From: Chryseomonas sp014190935
GTDB taxonomy: Bacteria > Pseudomonadota > Gammaproteobacteria > Pseudomonadales > Pseudomonadaceae
NCBI RefSeq assembly: GCF_014190935.1
Contig: NZ_JACHVV010000003.1
Location: 124,001-188,000, forward strand
Direction of reading: 5' to 3'
DNA length: 64,000 bases
The notes under the pieces were generated by a model. It was not told where the DNA came from. It searched no databases and saw only the letters and a list, made by a program, of their open reading frames with translations. The position numbers were made by a program, and so were the translations under genes. This document shows, in pieces, positions 45,269 through 54,053 of this stretch (the stretch's first letter is position 1; the number at the start of each line of letters is the position of its first letter).

Positions 45269-46678
45269 ATGAATTTGAAAGAACGCGGCATTTTGCATAC
45301 GAATTCCTCGGCAATCTCGCTCGCACACCGCCTGCTCGATCTCGCCGTGATCACGCTGAGCGCCTACGTGGCAGGTACCTGGGCGTCGGACACCGGCATG
45401 CGTCCCGAGCATTGGGTCGTCATCTTCCTGTCCTTGCTGATCTTCCACTTCCTCACCGAGCTGAACCACGTCTATGGTTCCTGGCGCGGCGAGCGCATCA
45501 CCGATGAACTGCTCAAGATCGCCACCTACTGGGTGCTGACCTTCGCGACCGTGTTCATGGTGGACTACTTCTTCTTCGATCAGTCCTATCTGACGCCTGG
45601 CGTGATGCAGGGCTGGCTGGGCCTGACGCTGGGCACCCTGTGCGGTTATCGCGTGCTGCTGCGCTCGATCATGCATTCCCTGCGCAAGGCCGGCATCAAT
45701 ACCCGCAACGTCGCCATCGCCGGCAACGGCATGGTCGCCCAGCGCCTGGCGCACACCATCAGCACGGCGCCCTGGATGGGCCTGCGCATCGCCGGCTTCT
45801 ATAGCGACAACCAGGACACCGGTGAAGAAGGCGTGCCCAGCCCGGCACTGAATGGCGGCCTCGACCAGCTCATGCAGGACGTCCGCTCCGGTCGGGTCGA
45901 CAAGGTCTACATCACCCTGGGCATGGCCGATCAGAGCAAGATCAACTGGCTGGTCCAGGAGCTGAGCGACACCACGGCCTCGGTGTACATCATTCCGGAC
46001 ATCTTCATGTTCCACCTGCTGCACGCCCGCAGCGAAAGCCTGGACGGCCTGCCCAGCATCAGCATCTTCGATACCCCGATGGATGGCGCCAGCCATATCG
46101 TCAAGCGTATCGAGGACATCGTGCTGTCTTCGATCATCCTCGCCATGATCTCGCTGCCCATGCTGGCCATCGCCATCGGCATCAAGATCACCTCGCCCGG
46201 CCCGATCTTCTTCAAGCAGAAGCGCTACGGCATGGACGGCAAGCCGATCGAAGTGTGGAAATTCCGCAGCATGAAGGTCATGGAAAACGGGGCCAAGGTC
46301 ACCCAGGCCACCAAGAATGACTCCCGCATCACCCCGTTTGGTGCATTTTTACGACGTACGTCTCTCGATGAATTGCCTCAATTCATTAATGTACTCCGCG
46401 GCGAAATGTCCATCGTCGGTCCCCGCCCCCACGCCGTCGCTCACAACGAGCAGTACCGCAAGCTGGTGCAGGGCTACATGCTCCGCCACAAGATGAAGCC
46501 CGGCATTACCGGTTGGGCTCAGGTCAACGGCTGGCGCGGCGAGACCGACACCCTGGACAAGATGCAGAAACGCGTCGAGTTCGATCTGGACTACATCCAC
46601 CACTGGTCCTTCTGGTGGGACGTCAAGATCATCTTCCTCACGCTGTTCAAAGGCTTCATCAATAAGAACGCATACTGA
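45269..46678 (+). CDS. Undecaprenyl-phosphate sugar phosphotransferase (WcaJ-type)
   Basis: 469 residues. Transfers a sugar-1-phosphate (probably glucose-1-P) to undecaprenyl phosphate, starting each repeat unit. Four N-terminal helices, a central Rossmann-like domain (NVAIAGNGMVAQRL), a fifth membrane helix (about residues 280-305) and the C-terminal catalytic domain, with KRIEDIVLSSIIL, KQKRYGMDGKPIEVWKFRSM, FLRRTSLDELPQFINVL, GPRPHA and KPGITGWAQVNGWRGETDT. Start ATG 45269 is supported by AAGGATGG. First gene of the second EPS block. Confidence 0.93.
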   Translation: MNLKERGILHTNSSAISLAHRLLDLAVITLSAYVAGTWASDTGMRPEHWVVIFLSLLIFHFLTELNHVYGSWRGERITDELLKIATYWVLTFATVFMVDYFFFDQSYLTPGVMQGWLGLTLGTLCGYRVLLRSIMHSLRKAGINTRNVAIAGNGMVAQRLAHTISTAPWMGLRIAGFYSDNQDTGEEGVPSPALNGGLDQLMQDVRSGRVDKVYITLGMADQSKINWLVQELSDTTASVYIIPDIFMFHLLHARSESLDGLPSISIFDTPMDGASHIVKRIEDIVLSSIILAMISLPMLAIAIGIKITSPGPIFFKQKRYGMDGKPIEVWKFRSMKVMENGAKVTQATKNDSRITPFGAFLRRTSLDELPQFINVLRGEMSIVGPRPHAVAHNEQYRKLVQGYMLRHKMKPGITGWAQVNGWRGETDTLDKMQKRVEFDLDYIHHWSFWWDVKIIFLTLFKGFINKNAY

Positions 46679-46799
46679 GTCTGGCCGGGGCCGCTGGCCC
46701 CACTGCTCAGCACGACGATCTGGAGCCTGGACTCCTGACTCTAATTACATCGGCAGCGAGCAACTCCCGAGGGGATTGCTGGGCTATCTGCCGTCGATA

Positions 46800-46819
46800 C
46801 CTGTTGTCCGGACAACAGG
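46800..46819 (+). promoter_or_regulatory. 20-bp perfect palindrome over the wzb ribosome site
   Basis: CCTGTTGTCCGGACAACAGG is fully self-complementary. Its right end runs into the AGGAAGG ribosome binding site, 13 bases before the wzb start codon. Such a site could bind a dimeric repressor, or fold in RNA and hide the ribosome site. Confidence 0.6.
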
Positions 46820-46832
46820 AAGGTTTTGAAGA

Positions 46833-47273
46833 ATGATCAAGTCGATATTGGTTGTATGCGAAGGGAACATCTGCCGTAGCCCGGTCGCAGAAGCACTACT
46901 GGCCAAGGCCCTGGAAGGCCGTGACGTCCAGGTCGGCTCGGCCGGCATCAGGGCGCTGGTCGGCCATGGCATCGAGAAGACCGCTCAGGAGGTACTACTA
47001 CGGGAGAACGGCATCGATTTCACGACCCACAAAGCTCGCCAGGCGGATGCAGAGATGCTGCGCAAGGCGGATTTGATTTTGACCATGGAAGAGTTTCACT
47101 CACGCTCCGTCGAAAGTATTGCTCCTGAAGTCAGGGGTAAGGTTTTTCTGATCGGGAAATGGTTGAGCAATCAAGAAGTACCAGACCCTTATCGCCTTTC
47201 TAAAGAGATGTTTCAAAATGTCCAAATACTTTTGACGCGCTGTGTAGACAGTTGGCTTCCATACATCAAATAG
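46833..47273 (+). CDS. wzb: Low-molecular-weight protein tyrosine phosphatase (Wzb)
   Basis: 146 residues. P-loop CEGNICRS with nucleophile Cys9 and Arg15, and the general acid Asp118 in VPDPYRLSKE. It dephosphorylates the Wzc tyrosine tail, and cycling of that phosphorylation is needed for polymer export. Just 15 bases upstream of the second wzc. The AGGAAGG ribosome site overlaps a 20-bp palindrome. Confidence 0.94.
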   Translation: MIKSILVVCEGNICRSPVAEALLAKALEGRDVQVGSAGIRALVGHGIEKTAQEVLLRENGIDFTTHKARQADAEMLRKADLILTMEEFHSRSVESIAPEVRGKVFLIGKWLSNQEVPDPYRLSKEMFQNVQILLTRCVDSWLPYIK

Positions 47274-47288
47274 GGAAGAAGGAATTTC

Positions 47289-49505
47289 ATGACCACGATG
47301 CCTCGCTTTACTCCCGAAGTTAAGAATGAGTCGGATATCAACTTCTCCGCACTCTTCGGTATGTTGATCGATTACAAATGGCAACTCCTGTCGGTAATCG
47401 GCATTTTCGCTGCGCTCGGCATTGGCTATGCCATCCTTGCCACGCCGATGTATTCGTCCAACGCCATGATCCAGATCGAAATGGAGAAGAAGGGCGTTAC
47501 CCGACTGACCGACCAGTCCAGCGGCATGCCGCCGCCCATGCCCGAGGCGGTGACCGAGATCGAGCTGCTCAAGTCGCGCTCCGTGATCGGCAAGGCGATC
47601 GAGAACCTCAAGCTGGATATCGAGGTCAAGCCGCGCTATTTCCCGCTGATCGGCAACTTCGTCGCGCGCCGTTTCGAGCCGCAGAATGAAACCGACGTCG
47701 CCTCTCCCCTGCTCGGCCTGAACAGCTTTGCCTGGGGCGGCGAGAAGCTGGTCATCGACCAGCTGGAAGTACCGGACAGCAATCTCGACAAGCCGATGAA
47801 GCTGAAGGTCGAGGACAACCAGAACTTCACCGTCTTCAACGCCGACGACGAAGTGGTCCTGCACGGTGGCCTCGGCCAGCCGGTGAGCAATGCCGGTTAC
47901 CAGATCAAGGTGACTACGCTGCAGGCTCGCCCCGGCACCGAATTCACCATCATGAAGAAGCGTTTCTCCAAGACCATCCAGGAATACCAGGGTCGCATCG
48001 TCGCCGGTGAACGCGGCAAGATGTCGGGCATCATCGGTGTCGGTCTGCAAGACGCGGATCCGCTGAAGGCCCAGGCCATCGTCCAGGAAGTCGCGGACAT
48101 CTATGTTCAGCAGAACATCGATCGCAACGCCGCCGAGTCCACCCAGAGCCTGGAATTCCTGCGTGCCCAGATCCCGGTCGTGAAATCCGACCTGGAAAAG
48201 GCCCAGTCCGCGCTGAACTACTACCAGACCAACAAGAAGTCGGTTGATATCGACAGCGAGACCAAGGGTGTCCTGGAACAGACCGTTGCCCTGGACAACC
48301 AGATCTCCGAGCTGAACCTGAAGCGCACCGAGATGGATCGCAAGTTCACTCGCCAGCACCCGGCCTACCAGGCGCTGATGAGCCAGCTGGGCCAACTCCA
48401 GGCCGAGCGCGCCAAGCTGCAGAAGCGCGTCGAAGTGCTGCCGGAAACCCAGCAGGAACTGCTGCGTCTGAACCGCGACATCGAAGTGACCGGCCAGACC
48501 TATGCACTGATGCTGAACAAGGCCCAGGAACTGGAAGTCATTCGCGCCGGTACCGTGGGTAGCGTCCGCATCATCGACAACGCCAACGCCAACGTCGACG
48601 ATCCGTCCGCCCCCAACAAGCCGCTGATCATCGCCGTCGCCATCATCCTCGGCGCCATCGTCGGCCTGGCCATCGTCTACACCCGCCACACCCTGCGTCG
48701 CGGCGTCGAGACCCCGGAAGCCATCGAGCAGATCGGTCTGCCGGTCTATGCCTCGATCCCCTACAGCAAGAACCAGGCGGACACCACCAAGGTACTGGGC
48801 ACCAAGCAGCCGGGCGAATCCTCGCTGACCGCCATCACCCATCCGACCGATCTGAGCACCGAGGCGCTGCGCAGCCTGCGTACCAGCCTGCACTTCGCCA
48901 TGATCGAGGCCAAGAACAACATCCTGATGATCTCCGGTCCCAGCCCGGGCGTCGGCAAGTCATTCGTGTCCTCGAACCTGGCCGCGGTGATCGCCGAATC
49001 CGGTCAACGTGTCCTGCTGATCGACGGCGACATGCGCAAGGGCTATCTGCACAAGCTGATGAACACCAAGCAGCAGGACGGTCTGTCCGATCTGCTGAGT
49101 GGCCGCATCGCCCTGAACGACGCCATCAAGAAGACCGAAGTCGGCAGCCTGGATTTCGTCTCCTGCGGCCAGTTCCCGCCGAATCCGTCGGAACTGCTGA
49201 TGAGCCTGAGATTCACCACCGTGCTGAAGAAATTCAGCGAGCTGTACGACATCGTGATCATCGACACCCCGCCGATCCTGGCGGTGACCGAGGCCGGCAT
49301 CATCGGCAGCCACGCCGGTACCAGCCTGATCGTCGCACGTTTCGGCGTGAACAGTGTCAAGGAGCTTGAGGCGACCAAGCGCCGCTTCGACCTCAATGGC
49401 ATTCCGCTCAAGGGCGTGATCTTCAACGCCGTCGAACGCAAGGCCAGTAACTACGGCTCCTATGGCAACTACCACTACTCGTACGAGCAGGACGCCAAGA
49501 GCTGA
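47289..49505 (+). CDS. wzc: Wzc-type tyrosine autokinase (second copy)
   Basis: 738 residues with the same layout as the copy at 34294: two membrane helices around a Wzz-like periplasmic domain with coiled coil, then Walker A SPGVGKSF (about residue 551), Walker A' LLIDGDMRKG and Walker B IVIIDTPP. The tyrosine tail differs: NYGSYGNYHYSYEQDAKS. It is the copy paired with wzb. Many segments are identical or nearly so to the first copy, yet the two are clearly diverged. Confidence 0.94.
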   Translation: MTTMPRFTPEVKNESDINFSALFGMLIDYKWQLLSVIGIFAALGIGYAILATPMYSSNAMIQIEMEKKGVTRLTDQSSGMPPPMPEAVTEIELLKSRSVIGKAIENLKLDIEVKPRYFPLIGNFVARRFEPQNETDVASPLLGLNSFAWGGEKLVIDQLEVPDSNLDKPMKLKVEDNQNFTVFNADDEVVLHGGLGQPVSNAGYQIKVTTLQARPGTEFTIMKKRFSKTIQEYQGRIVAGERGKMSGIIGVGLQDADPLKAQAIVQEVADIYVQQNIDRNAAESTQSLEFLRAQIPVVKSDLEKAQSALNYYQTNKKSVDIDSETKGVLEQTVALDNQISELNLKRTEMDRKFTRQHPAYQALMSQLGQLQAERAKLQKRVEVLPETQQELLRLNRDIEVTGQTYALMLNKAQELEVIRAGTVGSVRIIDNANANVDDPSAPNKPLIIAVAIILGAIVGLAIVYTRHTLRRGVETPEAIEQIGLPVYASIPYSKNQADTTKVLGTKQPGESSLTAITHPTDLSTEALRSLRTSLHFAMIEAKNNILMISGPSPGVGKSFVSSNLAAVIAESGQRVLLIDGDMRKGYLHKLMNTKQQDGLSDLLSGRIALNDAIKKTEVGSLDFVSCGQFPPNPSELLMSLRFTTVLKKFSELYDIVIIDTPPILAVTEAGIIGSHAGTSLIVARFGVNSVKELEATKRRFDLNGIPLKGVIFNAVERKASNYGSYGNYHYSYEQDAKS

Positions 49506-49516
49506 GGCACTCCCCC

Positions 49517-49544
49517 GGCTGGACGGCTTGAACGCCGTCCGGCC
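49517..49544 (+). terminator. Hairpin after the second wzc
   Basis: An 11-bp stem (GGCTGGACGGC with GCCGTCCGGCC, one G-U pair) and a 6-base loop, starting 12 bases after the stop. No T-run follows, and genes on the same strand continue after 160 bases, so it could be a partial terminator, an mRNA stability element or a pause site. Confidence 0.5.
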
Positions 49545-49705
49545 AATCCCTTCAGGGATCGCGGCAGTATTCGTACAGGCGCGTCGAACAAGAAACTACC
49601 TCACACAGCGATTTCGAAGGGTTCGCTCTGAACCCGGCCACGCTTGGCAGCCTTGGATCTCGACGCTGTACCGGATTGATGATTCTGAAGAATAGGAACA
49701 CGCCA

Positions 49706-50581
49706 ATGAACGTAGTCATGGTGCTCAACTACAAGGCCCCCAACGAAACCATCAGTTGTGTGGAGAGCATCCTCAAGCACTGCCCGTCCATCGATCACAC
49801 GGTGGTGGTGGACAATGATTCCCAGGACGGTTCCATCGACGTCCTGCAACGCTGGCAGGCCGAAAACGGCCTGAGCCAGGTCACCGTGCTCGCCAGTCCG
49901 CGCAACGACGGCTATGCCGGTGGCAACAACTACGGCATGCGCTGGGCGCTGGACAATCTGGCGGTCAAGCATTTCTGGGTCGTCAACAACGACGCCTACG
50001 TCAAGGACGATGCCTTCGCGCCGCTGCTGGCCGAACTGCAGCGCGCCCCCAAGACCATCGTCGGCTCGGTGATCCTGAGCTCCCAGACCGGTCGCCTGGA
50101 GTGCTATGGCGGCGGCATCCTCTATCCGCTGCTGGGCAAGTCCAAGCTGCTGGGCAAGGACATCGAGGTCAGCGAGATCTCCAAACTTGACCGTGAACCC
50201 GACTACATCATGGGCTGCAGCATGGCCTTCTGCGCCAGCCTGCTGACCGAGATCGGCTTCATGGACGAAGCCTACTTCATGTATTCCGAAGAGGTGGACT
50301 GGCAGCACCAGGCCAAGCGCAAGGGCGTCGCCCTTAAGGTTTCGCGCGAGAGCCAGCTCTATCATTACGGCTCCATGAGCTCGGGTGGACGCAGCGCCTT
50401 CTATCACTACTTCCGCAACCGCGCGGCGACCCGTTTCAATCGCAAGTTCCACGGTACCCCCTACGCACTGGTCTCCGCCGTGCTGCTGTCCGGCATCACC
50501 GTGCTCAAGGAATTCAAGAATCCGAAACTGGCCTGGTCCGGCGTCAAGGGCGCCTTCAAGGGAGCGACGATGCATGTCTAA
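49706..50581 (+). CDS. Family 2 glycosyltransferase
   Basis: 291 residues. Rhamnosyltransferase-like GT2: VMVLNYKAPNETISCVESIL, VVDNDSQDGSIDVL, the NDGYAGGNNYGMRWAL motif, WVVNNDAYV (DxD equivalent) and the aspartate/glutamate pair in YSEEVDWQHQAK. ATG 49706 has AGGA about 9 bases before it. Its 3' end overlaps the next gene by 8 bases. Confidence 0.88.
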   Translation: MNVVMVLNYKAPNETISCVESILKHCPSIDHTVVVDNDSQDGSIDVLQRWQAENGLSQVTVLASPRNDGYAGGNNYGMRWALDNLAVKHFWVVNNDAYVKDDAFAPLLAELQRAPKTIVGSVILSSQTGRLECYGGGILYPLLGKSKLLGKDIEVSEISKLDREPDYIMGCSMAFCASLLTEIGFMDEAYFMYSEEVDWQHQAKRKGVALKVSRESQLYHYGSMSSGGRSAFYHYFRNRAATRFNRKFHGTPYALVSAVLLSGITVLKEFKNPKLAWSGVKGAFKGATMHV

Positions 50582-51314
50582 CCTACGCACCCAAGCCTTT
50601 GGTATCGACTTCTTCACCGGTACCAAGGACGAGTTGCTGAGCTCGATCAGCCAGGACATCCATCGGCCCTACAGCTACATCGTCACGCCGAACATCGACC
50701 ATGTCGTGCAGCTGCAGAGCAATGCCGACCTGCGCGAGTCCTATCAGCGCGCCGGCAAGCGCATCTGCGACAGCCGGATCCTGATGCCGATCCTCAAGTC
50801 GCTCGGCGTCGCCGTGCCCGAGGTCATCACCGGCAGCGATCTGACCCTGAGCATCCTGCGCAAGGCCAACGACGAGCGCCTGTCGGTGGTGCTGATCGGT
50901 TCCAGCGAGACTGACGTCGGCAAGCTGCGCCGGATGTATCCGCACATCCAGCTGGCGCACTACAACCCGCCGATGGGCTTTATCAACGATCCGCTGGAGA
51001 CGCAGAAATGCGTCGACTTCGTGATGCAGAATCCGTCGGAATTCATCCTCTACGCCGTAGGGGCGCCGCGTCAGGAAAAGCTCGCGCGGCAGATCGACAG
51101 CAGCAAGCGTACCGGCGTCGGCCTGTGCATCGGCGCCTCCATCCTGTTCGCCGTGGGCACCGTCAAGCGTGCACCGCGCTGGATGCAGAAAGCCAGGTTG
51201 GAATGGCTGCACCGGCTGTGCTCGGAGCCCAAGCGGCTGGCCAAGCGTTACGTGCACGATGCGCTGAGCATCCTGCCCATCTATCTCAAGGAACGCAGCA
51301 GTCGACGCACCTGA
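50574..51314 (+). CDS. WecG/TagA/CpsF family glycosyltransferase (GT26)
   Basis: 246 residues. Family motifs are YIVTPNIDHVVQLQ, RICDSRILMPILKSLG, ITGSDLT and YAVGAPRQEKLARQ, with a basic C-terminal tail (LKERSSRR) that helps it bind the membrane. Related enzymes add ManNAcA, ManNAc or a hexose to lipid-linked acceptors, so it may act second, after the initiating transferase. Overlaps the previous gene by 8 bases. Confidence 0.92.
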   Translation: MSNLRTQAFGIDFFTGTKDELLSSISQDIHRPYSYIVTPNIDHVVQLQSNADLRESYQRAGKRICDSRILMPILKSLGVAVPEVITGSDLTLSILRKANDERLSVVLIGSSETDVGKLRRMYPHIQLAHYNPPMGFINDPLETQKCVDFVMQNPSEFILYAVGAPRQEKLARQIDSSKRTGVGLCIGASILFAVGTVKRAPRWMQKARLEWLHRLCSEPKRLAKRYVHDALSILPIYLKERSSRRT

Positions 51315-51351
51315 GTGGCTGCCCCGCAGCGTTCTCAGCCGCAAGGAAGAT

Positions 51352-51378
51352 GACCACCGGACAAGCAGTCCGGTGGTC
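51352..51378 (+). terminator. Perfect 11-bp hairpin before the polymerase gene
   Basis: GACCACCGGAC (51352-51362) and GTCCGGTGGTC (51368-51378) with a 5-base loop AAGCA, between the GT26 stop and the next start only 20 bases on. No T-run. The very GC-rich stem should be a strong pause or attenuation signal in RNA. Confidence 0.5.
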
Positions 51379-51398
51379 CCGTCTGGATGGGTAGGTCT

Positions 51399-52676
51399 AT
51401 GAGCATTCTCCGTAAAAGTACCGTTTCCTTCGTTCTCCTGATCCCGTTGCTGATCCTGCACCTGGACGTGTTCGGCGAAAGCCCGCACAACCCGGTCGGC
51501 ATCCTCTATCTGAACGAGCTGTATCTGGCCATCTGCATGGCCTTCACCTTCTTCTACCTGCTGACCAGCATTGGCACCCAGCAGCGCGAATTCAAAATCC
51601 TGATGACCTACGCCGTCTATTCGTCGGTGGTCTTCATTGGCTTGCCGGCGGTCTTTTCCTTCCTGTTCTACGGTCAGCCGCTGGTCTATGGCCTGATCGA
51701 GGAGCGGCGGATCCTGTTCTGCTTCGGCTTCGCCACCCTGATGTTCCTCGGTCGCAACATGACCGCCTCGCAATTCGAGAAGGCCCTGCTGATCACGGCG
51801 CTGCTGGCCGCCGTCATGGCCTGGATGTTCAAGTTCGGCGTGCTGCCGGACCTGCGTGACAAGCAGTCCTCCTTCGACCGCCCGGACCGTTCTTCCATCG
51901 GTGCGCCGGCGCTGTGCCTGGCCTACTTCTACTGCATCCAGACCTGGAACAAGGGCATCTCGCCGATCGATGGCTCGGCGCGCAGCAAGACCGTCCACAT
52001 CGTGCTGGCCATGTTCTTCCTGCTGACCCTGGTGTTCGGTACCCAGACCCGTCAGCTGATCGTGCTGGCGCTGTGCTTCACCGTGTTCTGCCTGAAGAGC
52101 AAGTCGATCGTCTGGATCTGCGTGGCGGGGCTGCTGCTGTCGCCCTTCTTCATCTTCCCCGACCTGATGAAGGTGCTGGGGCTGAATCTGGACTTCTATG
52201 CCCAGTCGGTGCAGGACGGTCCTACCGACGGCGTGCGCGAGCAGACCCTCGGCTTCATCTTCTCGCACCTCAGCCAGAACCACTGGTTGCCGAGCGGCTC
52301 GCTGTCGCTGATGTGGAACAACGGCTTCATCCCCTATTTCGGCGAGTACTTCTTCCTCTCCGACGTCGGGGTGTTCGGCACGCTGTTCCGCTTCGGCTTC
52401 CTGGCCTTCATCATCATCCCGGTGTCGCTGTTCCTCTACTATCGCTGGGCGAAGATGCTGCACCCCGATACCGGTTTCGTGGTGACCGCCACCCTGGCCC
52501 AGCTGGTGATCTGGCCGCTGGCCGGCTTCTTCGAGTACCTCCAGGCCACCATCTGCTACCTGCTGGTGATCCAGGCGCTGCGCACGCTGCACCACTACAG
52601 CTCCGCGTCCGCCCAGGAGACCTACGTCAGCAGTCCCTACCCGCGCCCGAGCAGCCAGCTGGCTCGCCCGGTCTGA
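51399..52676 (+). CDS. Probable polysaccharide polymerase (Wzy-like membrane protein)
   Basis: 425 residues with about 10-12 hydrophobic segments and a large non-hydrophobic loop (LNLDFYAQSVQDGPTDGVREQTLGF in sequence order) late in the protein, as in Wzy/O-antigen ligase proteins, whose sequences are poorly conserved. Position inside a Wzx/Wzy locus with Wzc and Wza supports the role: joining repeat units at the periplasmic face. ATG 51399 is preferred; ATG 51387 is also open. Polymerase versus ligase cannot be settled by sequence. Confidence 0.8.
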   Translation: MSILRKSTVSFVLLIPLLILHLDVFGESPHNPVGILYLNELYLAICMAFTFFYLLTSIGTQQREFKILMTYAVYSSVVFIGLPAVFSFLFYGQPLVYGLIEERRILFCFGFATLMFLGRNMTASQFEKALLITALLAAVMAWMFKFGVLPDLRDKQSSFDRPDRSSIGAPALCLAYFYCIQTWNKGISPIDGSARSKTVHIVLAMFFLLTLVFGTQTRQLIVLALCFTVFCLKSKSIVWICVAGLLLSPFFIFPDLMKVLGLNLDFYAQSVQDGPTDGVREQTLGFIFSHLSQNHWLPSGSLSLMWNNGFIPYFGEYFFLSDVGVFGTLFRFGFLAFIIIPVSLFLYYRWAKMLHPDTGFVVTATLAQLVIWPLAGFFEYLQATICYLLVIQALRTLHHYSSASAQETYVSSPYPRPSSQLARPV

Positions 52677-52684
52677 TCCCTCGT

Positions 52685-52708
52685 GCCGCCCGGCGTCCGC
52701 CGGGCGGC
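52685..52708 (+). terminator. Perfect 10-bp GC hairpin before the second flippase gene
   Basis: GCCGCCCGGC (52685-52694) pairs with GCCGGGCGGC (52699-52708) across a GTCC loop, 9 bases after the polymerase stop and about 20 bases before the next start. CCAAGGAGTTTTC follows, so the ribosome site is left free. No classical T-run. Confidence 0.5.
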
Positions 52709-52731
52709 CCCAAGGAGTTTTCACCCCCACG

Positions 52732-54003
52732 ATGTCGATGATCAAAAACAGCACCTGGAACATCCTGGGTGTCGTCATTCCCAGTGCCATCGCGCTGCCC
52801 ACCATGGGCGTGCTGTCGCGCCTGCTCGGTGTCGAGCAATTCGGCCTGTTCACCCTGGCCTTCGCCATTGTCGGCTACGCCACCCTGTTCGATGCCGGCC
52901 TGTCGCGCGCGGTGATCCGCGCCGTCGCCATGCACCACGGCGACAAGGGGCTCAACCGGCTGGTGATGGGCACGGCCACCGGCGCCGTCATCGGCCTGAG
53001 TCTGCTGGCGACGCTGCTGCTGTGGTTCGGCGCGGGCAAGGTGGTGAGCCTGCTGCACGTCTCGCCCGAGCATTTCGACAATGCCGTGGCCGGCTTTCGC
53101 TGGCTGAGCCTGTGCGTCCCGCCCTTCCTGCTGGCGACGGTCTGGTTCGCCTACCTCGAAGGCAACGAGCGCTTCGGCGAATTCAACATCCTGCGGACCT
53201 TCTCCAACAGTCTGCTGGCGATCGCGCCGCTGATCGCGGTGCTGATCGAACCGAGCTTTTCCGCCACCGTGATCGGCCTGGTGCTGGCCCGGGTGGTCTC
53301 CATGGCGCTGGCCTACTGGCCGCTGCACAAGGATTTCCCGGAAGGCATCCGCACCTTCAAGGTCGAGGTGTTCAAGGAGCTGCTGAAATTCGGCAGCTGG
53401 ATGACGGTGAGCAACATCATCAGTCCGCTGATGGTCTATTTCGACCGCTTCGTGCTGTCGCACATGGTCGGTGCCAGCCGCGTATCCTTCTACACCGCCC
53501 CGGCCGAGGCGGTCTCGCGGATGCTGATCATCCCCAATGCCGTGGCCCGGGTGGTGTTCCCGCTGCTGAGCAAGAGCGGCGAGGACGCCGCGCGCCAAGC
53601 CAACAAGGCCTTCTGGGGCCTGTTGCTGATCAGCCTGGCGATGGTGCTGCCGATCCTGGCGCTGGCGCCCTGGATCATGACCGTGTGGATGGGCCCGGAG
53701 TACGGCGGCGATGCCGCGCAGATCCTGCGCATCCTGGTGGTAGGCTTCATCTTCAACGCCCTGGCGCAGATTCCCTTCGCCAAGATCCAGGCCCGCGGCC
53801 ATTCGCGGACCACCGCGATGATCCATCTCGCCGAACTGCTGCCCTACCTGGGTCTGCTGGTGGTCTGCATCCAGCATTTCTCCATCATGGGCGCCGCCAT
53901 CGCCTGGACCATCCGGGTGACCGTGGACTACCTGGCGCTGGAATACTTCGCCCGGCGCACGCCGCCGCTGCAACCCACGCCGGTCTATCAGCAGAGCTCC
54001 TGA
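52732..54003 (+). CDS. Polysaccharide flippase, Wzx-type (second copy)
   Basis: 423 residues with about 12 hydrophobic segments and a clear MATE-like/Wzx start, IKNSTWNILGVVIPSAIALPTMGVLSRLLGVEQFGLF in sequence order. Expected to flip the lipid-linked repeat to the periplasm for the adjacent polymerase. Shorter than the first flippase at 31764. Confidence 0.89.
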   Translation: MSMIKNSTWNILGVVIPSAIALPTMGVLSRLLGVEQFGLFTLAFAIVGYATLFDAGLSRAVIRAVAMHHGDKGLNRLVMGTATGAVIGLSLLATLLLWFGAGKVVSLLHVSPEHFDNAVAGFRWLSLCVPPFLLATVWFAYLEGNERFGEFNILRTFSNSLLAIAPLIAVLIEPSFSATVIGLVLARVVSMALAYWPLHKDFPEGIRTFKVEVFKELLKFGSWMTVSNIISPLMVYFDRFVLSHMVGASRVSFYTAPAEAVSRMLIIPNAVARVVFPLLSKSGEDAARQANKAFWGLLLISLAMVLPILALAPWIMTVWMGPEYGGDAAQILRILVVGFIFNALAQIPFAKIQARGHSRTTAMIHLAELLPYLGLLVVCIQHFSIMGAAIAWTIRVTVDYLALEYFARRTPPLQPTPVYQQSS

Positions 54004-54053
54004 TAGGGAGCCCTGTCCAGACGAACTTACGCAACACACGAGAGGTGCTGTCC

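Noticed and set aside
52683..54053. Apparent 804-codon fusion of the flippase region with the GH5 gene
   Set aside because: The extra N-terminal part is the flippase gene read in another frame; the GH5 signal peptide and ribosome site fix the real start at 54054.
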